A stretch of 64,000 bases of DNA from Sphaerisporangium siamense. GTDB lineage: Bacteria > Actinomycetota > Actinomycetes > Streptosporangiales > Streptosporangiaceae. Shown here in pieces: positions 62,650-64,000 of this stretch. The stretch's first letter is position 1, and each line of letters starts with the position of its first letter. The notes below the pieces were generated by a model. That model was not told the origin of the DNA and ran no database searches. It was given only the letters and a program-made list of their open reading frames with translations. Location of the stretch: the NCBI RefSeq assembly GCF_014205275.1, contig NZ_JACHND010000001.1, forward strand, positions 6,138,001 through 6,202,000. The letters run 5' to 3'. The translations under genes and the position numbers were made by a program.

Positions 62650-62676
62650 GACCGGCGGGCCACGCGCCCGCCGGTC
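62650..62676. terminator. Terminator between BNR and methyltransferase genes
   Basis: Perfect 11-bp stem GACCGGCGGGC / GCCCGCCGGTC with a five-base loop, between convergent stops. Confidence 0.75.
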
Positions 62677-62679
62677 CCG

Positions 62680-63486
62680 CTATCCGACCCGGCCGACCCC
62701 GCACAGGAAGTAGGCGCCGATCCTGTCCAGCTCGGGGGCGACCACGGGGCTGTCGGAGCGCCACTGGTGCAGGTTCACGATGCCCGGCTCGACCAGTTCC
62801 AGCCCGTCGAAGAACGGCTCGATCTCGCGCGACATCCGCGCCACGAACGGGGCGGAGGCGCCGCTGTAGACGCGCTCGACGCCCGGGGCGGCCTGGGGGC
62901 GCTCGTCCACGGCCACGTGCGAGATGGCCATGTAGCTGCCGGGCGGGAGCGCGCCGCGGATCTTGGCGATGACGCCGGCCGGGTCCTCGGAGTCCCTGAT
63001 GAAGTGGACGATCGCCAGCAGGAGCACGGCGACGGGTTCGCCGAGGTCCAGGTGGCGGCGCAGCGCCGGGTCGGCGAGGATCTCGTCCGGGCGCCGCAGG
63101 TCGCCCTCGACGACCAGCACCTGCGGGCTGTCCTGCAGCAGCGCGCGGGCGTGCACGAGCACCTGCGGGTCGTTGTCGACGTAGACGGTGCGGGAGCCGG
63201 GGGCGTGCTCGGCGGCCACCTGGTGGACGTTGCGCTGGGTGGGGAGCCCGGCGCCGATGTCGAGGAACTGCCGGATGCCCTGCTCGGCGAGGAACCGTAC
63301 CGCGCGGATGAGAAAGGCGCGATTTTCGCGGATACCTATGGGGATTTCCGGTACGAACTTGAGCACCTTGTCCGCCGCGTCGCGGTCGGCGGGCAAATTG
63401 TCCTTACCACCCAGAAAGTAGTCGTACATGCGCGCCGCGTTCGGAGTGTTGGGGTCGAAACCCGGGCCGAACGAGGACGGGTTCAT
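62680..63486 (-). CDS. SAM-dependent methyltransferase, actinobacterial DUF574 type
   Basis: 268 residues of the methyltransf_19/DUF574 family: NAARMYDYFLGGKDN at the N-terminus, SAM motif FLDIGAGLPTQRNVH, VYVDNDPQVLVHA, and GDLRRPDEIL. The family is greatly expanded in Streptomyces and Actinomadura relatives and its substrates are unknown. ATG start; a downstream AT-rich promoter region at 63490-63570 is shared with the divergent MFS gene. Confidence 0.9.
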   Translation of the reverse strand: MNPSSFGPGFDPNTPNAARMYDYFLGGKDNLPADRDAADKVLKFVPEIPIGIRENRAFLIRAVRFLAEQGIRQFLDIGAGLPTQRNVHQVAAEHAPGSRTVYVDNDPQVLVHARALLQDSPQVLVVEGDLRRPDEILADPALRRHLDLGEPVAVLLLAIVHFIRDSEDPAGVIAKIRGALPPGSYMAISHVAVDERPQAAPGVERVYSGASAPFVARMSREIEPFFDGLELVEPGIVNLHQWRSDSPVVAPELDRIGAYFLCGVGRVG

Positions 63487-63588
63487 CGAAGTCCCCCACT
63501 GATCCGCTTCACACCGGCGATCTTAACAAGTACCGACGAATATGAGCATATGTAGAAAAAACCCCAGTCCCGGTGCCATGATCCTCTC

Positions 63589-64000
63589 ATGGCCGCAGCC
63601 TCCCCACGCCGTGTGCTGGGCGCGCAGTTAGCCGACGGCATCACCAAGGGCAACATGTGGGCGCTGCTGTCCCTGGCCACGGCCGGCACCGCCGTGATCT
63701 CCTTCCTGCCCGCGGCGCAGCCGCACGTGCTGACGACGATCCTCGGCGTGCCGGAGTCCTCGCAGGGCACCACGGTCGGCCTGCTCGGGTTCGCCGCCGA
63801 GCTGGCGATGGTGCTCAGCCTGGCCTGGTACGGCGCGCTCGCCGACCGGTTCGGGCGCAGGCTGGTCGTGGTCGCCGGGCTGCTGCTGTGCGCGGCCGGC
63901 GCGGCGCTGTTCCCCTTCGCCGCGAACACGGCCGTCCTGGTCGCGCTGCGCGTGGTCTTCGGCCTCGGCGTCGCGGCGCTGAACACCATGCTCTCCACCA
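63589..64000 (+). CDS. MFS transporter, N-terminal part
   Basis: Partial gene, cut by the right edge; 137 residues visible with about four membrane segments. The conserved loop between TM2 and TM3 is ALADRFGRR, typical of major facilitator transporters. Codon 14 is a rare TTA (63628-63630). ATG at 63589 has no evident ribosome site. Divergent from the methyltransferase gene. Substrate cannot be judged from this part. Confidence 0.85.
   Translation, partial: MAAASPRRVLGAQLADGITKGNMWALLSLATAGTAVISFLPAAQPHVLTTILGVPESSQGTTVGLLGFAAELAMVLSLAWYGALADRFGRRLVVVAGLLLCAAGAALFPFAANTAVLVALRVVFGLGVAALNTMLST

Noticed and set aside
1-64000. CRISPR arrays, tRNA/rRNA genes, insertion sequences, integrases, att sites
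   Set aside because: No regularly spaced repeats, cloverleaf-like sequences, transposase or integrase motifs were recognised on either strand.

Overview
This window looks like chromosome from a high-GC filamentous actinomycete, most plausibly Streptosporangiales/Thermomonosporaceae or a Streptomyces relative. Supporting signs are very GC-rich codon use, a WhiB protein, an F420-type LLM oxidoreductase, a mycothiol-dependent isomerase family protein, a SARP regulator, Tat-exported proteins, ABC sugar importers without ATPase genes, and rare TTA leucine codons limited to three genes. No tRNA, rRNA, IS element, CRISPR array or phage region was recognised.

Layout. 1-1637: start of a large NRPS gene (carrier plus condensation-like domain) running off the left edge. 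1638-4404: a structured non-coding stretch, an AraC regulator and a DUF1772 membrane protein. 4407-9107: metK-metH, making S-adenosylmethionine and regenerating methionine. 9108-15456: an AfsR/SARP-type regulator with an elaborate promoter region, an Sfp-type phosphopantetheinyl transferase and an AlkB-like dioxygenase. The NRPS, SARP and transferase look like the edge of a natural-product cluster.

15481-32581: the most interesting region, a large carbohydrate-catabolism island around an IclR regulator. It encodes an SDR dehydrogenase, an ABC importer, a DHDPS-family lyase, a translationally coupled run of creatininase, amidohydrolase, enolase-superfamily enzyme and two more amidohydrolases, then KDPG aldolase and KDG kinase. 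A Tat-exported six-hairpin glycosidase-like protein, a secreted VCBS-repeat protein and a RidA deaminase follow. AT-rich sites sharing a GATATCGAAA-like core lie before the main promoters and suggest one regulon. The likely flow is polymer or glycoside outside, import, oxidation and ring opening, dehydration, then KDG, KDPG, pyruvate and glyceraldehyde 3-phosphate. The substrate is unknown.

32748-44120: small regulator/enzyme units (LLM oxidoreductase/TetR, mycothiol isomerase family, PfkB kinase, HxlR/NmrA-type reductase), a second ABC sugar importer, NDH-2, DUF72 and DUF2087 proteins. 44326-48533: SIS phosphosugar protein with an NgcEFG-type N-acetylglucosamine/chitobiose importer. 48543-56551: WhiB, a two-gene secreted unit with a NucA/NucB nuclease, and a giant HTH-STAND-WD40 protein beside an XRE regulator. 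56987-59438: ECF sigma factor, anti-sigma factor and CHRD protein. 59704-64000: SPW protein/TetR, an AA10 lytic polysaccharide monooxygenase (linking with the Ngc importer to chitin use), a secreted BNR-repeat protein, a methyltransferase, and the start of an MFS transporter.
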